Below are positions 63,141 through 64,000 of a stretch of 64,000 nucleotides of DNA, one piece after another. Each line of letters opens with the position of its first letter. The stretch's first letter is position 1. Source of the stretch: Ferribacterium limneticum (GTDB taxonomy: Bacteria; Pseudomonadota; Gammaproteobacteria; Burkholderiales; Rhodocyclaceae); NCBI RefSeq assembly GCF_020510565.1, contig NZ_CP075189.1, positions 1,596,501 to 1,660,500 on the forward strand, in the 5' to 3' direction. A model generated the notes under the pieces. That model did not search any database. It was not told the DNA's origin and saw only the letters and a program-made list of their open reading frames with translations. Both the position numbers and the translations under genes were made by a program.

Positions 63141-63902
63141 ATGTCTTCCAACCCGATCATCTCCGACTGGAAGGGCAAGTGCGTCTGGCTCGTCGGCGCA
63201 TCGAGCGGCATCGGCGCCGCCATTGCCCGCGAATTGGCCGGGCGCGGCGCCCGGGTGGCCCTGTCGGCCCGCAGTGCTGACAAGCTTCTGGCACTGGGCA
63301 TCGCGGATGCCTTGCTGCTGCCCTGTGATGCGACTGATGTCGCCAGCCTCGCGGACGCCCGGCAATCAATTCTGGAAATCTGGGGCGGCATCGATCTCGT
63401 TGTCTATCTGGCCGGCGACTACGTCCCGATGCGCGCCGACAACTTCGATCTGGCCGTCGCTGAAAAGGTGGTCACCGTCAATTTCAATGCCGCCATGCGC
63501 CTTGCCGCAACCGTGCTCGGCGACCTCAAACCGGGCGGCGGCATCGCCTTCGTCGCCAGCGTCGCCGGCTACCGCGGCCTGCCCAAGGCGCTTTGCTACG
63601 GGCCGGGCAAGGCGGCGCTCATTCATTTCGCCGAAGTGCTGCATCTCGATCTCGCACCGAAAGGCATCGGCGTCTGGGTGATCAACCCCGGCTTCGTTTC
63701 AACCCAACTGACAGCGAAAAACGATTTCGCCATGCCAGCACTGCTGACGCCGGAACAGGCAGCGATTGCCACGGTCGACGGCTTTAAGTCGGCGAATTTC
63801 GAAATCCATTTCCCAAAGCGCTTTACCCGCCTCATGAAGCTTTTCGCCCTGCTGCCTTACCGCTGGTATTTCCCGCTCATTCGCCGCTTCACCGGAGGCT
63901 GA
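63141..63902 (+). CDS. Short-chain dehydrogenase/reductase
   Basis: A 253-residue SDR. The cofactor loop is WLVGASSGIGAAIARELAGRG; the active site is Ser in FVASVAGY and Tyr-Lys in CYGPGKAAL; the end has HLDLAPKGIGVWVINPGFV. The C-terminus is amphipathic (LMKLFALLPYRWYFPLIRRF), suggesting membrane association. It is likely an NAD(P)H-dependent step of the lipid cluster. The ATG at 63141 is used; a GTG two codons earlier is possible. Confidence 0.9.
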   Translation: MSSNPIISDWKGKCVWLVGASSGIGAAIARELAGRGARVALSARSADKLLALGIADALLLPCDATDVASLADARQSILEIWGGIDLVVYLAGDYVPMRADNFDLAVAEKVVTVNFNAAMRLAATVLGDLKPGGGIAFVASVAGYRGLPKALCYGPGKAALIHFAEVLHLDLAPKGIGVWVINPGFVSTQLTAKNDFAMPALLTPEQAAIATVDGFKSANFEIHFPKRFTRLMKLFALLPYRWYFPLIRRFTGG

Positions 63903-63903
63903 C

Positions 63904-64000
63904 ATGACACTCGACGAACTGATCGTCTTCTACAACGAATTCGCCCCGGCCAGCGTCGCCCGCTTTCCCGAGTTTTACAGCGACGATGCCTATTTCAAGG
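63904..64000 (+). CDS. NTF2-like/SnoaL-like protein (partial)
   Basis: The gene runs off the window; 32 codons are seen: TLDELIVFYNEFAPASVARF then PEFYSDDAYFK. A helix followed by an F-Y-x-D-D-A-x-F motif is typical of nuclear-transport-factor-2-like proteins that often end cfa/SDR clusters. It begins 1 bp after the SDR stop, so it is in the same operon. Confidence 0.65.
   Translation, partial: MTLDELIVFYNEFAPASVARFPEFYSDDAYFK

Overview
The window looks like a chromosomal segment of a betaproteobacterium of the Rhodocyclales (Dechloromonas/Azonexus-like). This rests on gene order (ilvB-ilvH-ilvC-pssA-leuA, rpsP-rimM-trmD-rplS, xseB-ispA-dxs, ribF-ileS-lspA-fkpB-ispH followed by minor pilins, argD-argF-argG), on beta-proteobacterial families (DUF3106, DUF3619, DUF3579, DUF2788) and on high-GC codon use. 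No rRNA, tRNA, CRISPR array, prophage or transposase was seen.

Layout. 1-2.1 kb: end of lptG and a minus-strand operon of an ECF-like sigma factor, DUF3619, DUF3106 and RDD proteins. 2.1-7.9 kb: branched-chain amino acid genes with pssA. 7.9-11.2 kb: DUF2069, WrbA, YihY/BrkB and a long unassigned protein. 11.3-13.4 kb: ribosomal/tRNA-modification operon. 13.4-17.3 kb: folE2 and isoprenoid genes. 17.4-24.9 kb: a Rieske oxygenase, transporters, TerC behind a probable yybP-ykoY manganese riboswitch, sulfurtransferase, queG, tsaE and amiC. 25-28.2 kb: a lower-GC acyltransferase and a diguanylate cyclase. 28.4-33.9 kb: ribF-ileS-lspA-fkpB-ispH. 33.9-42.6 kb: a lower-GC region with a TonB-like protein and the type IV pilus minor pilin/PilY1 operon; the base-composition change starts inside ispH. 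42.6-48.2 kb: rpsT, arginine biosynthesis (ArgG carries an extra histone-H1-like tail), ppnP and a YajQ-type protein. 48.2-55.3 kb: assorted enzymes and a circularly permuted ATP-grasp/alpha-E pair. 55.3-64 kb: a CarH/LitR-type B12-dependent light-sensing MerR regulator, divergent from a run of gpx, FAD amine oxidase, DUF1365, cfa, a chalcone-isomerase-like protein, MFS, DUF3833 lipoprotein, SDR and an NTF2-like protein. The run resembles singlet-oxygen/photo-oxidative stress lipid-modification clusters.

The most unusual signal is a dispersed element of about 38 bp. Its core is CCGGTTGACCGTGGAA (variant end GTAGCAA), preceded by a T-rich arm. It occurs at least eight times in both orientations, between genes and also inside queG, ileS and the DUF1365 gene without breaking the reading frame. 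Two further matches are a degenerate full-length copy at 8291-8328 and a core-only copy in the MFS gene. A second repeat island, with two inverted copies of about 160 bp, fills the only long gene-free stretch (60763-61387).
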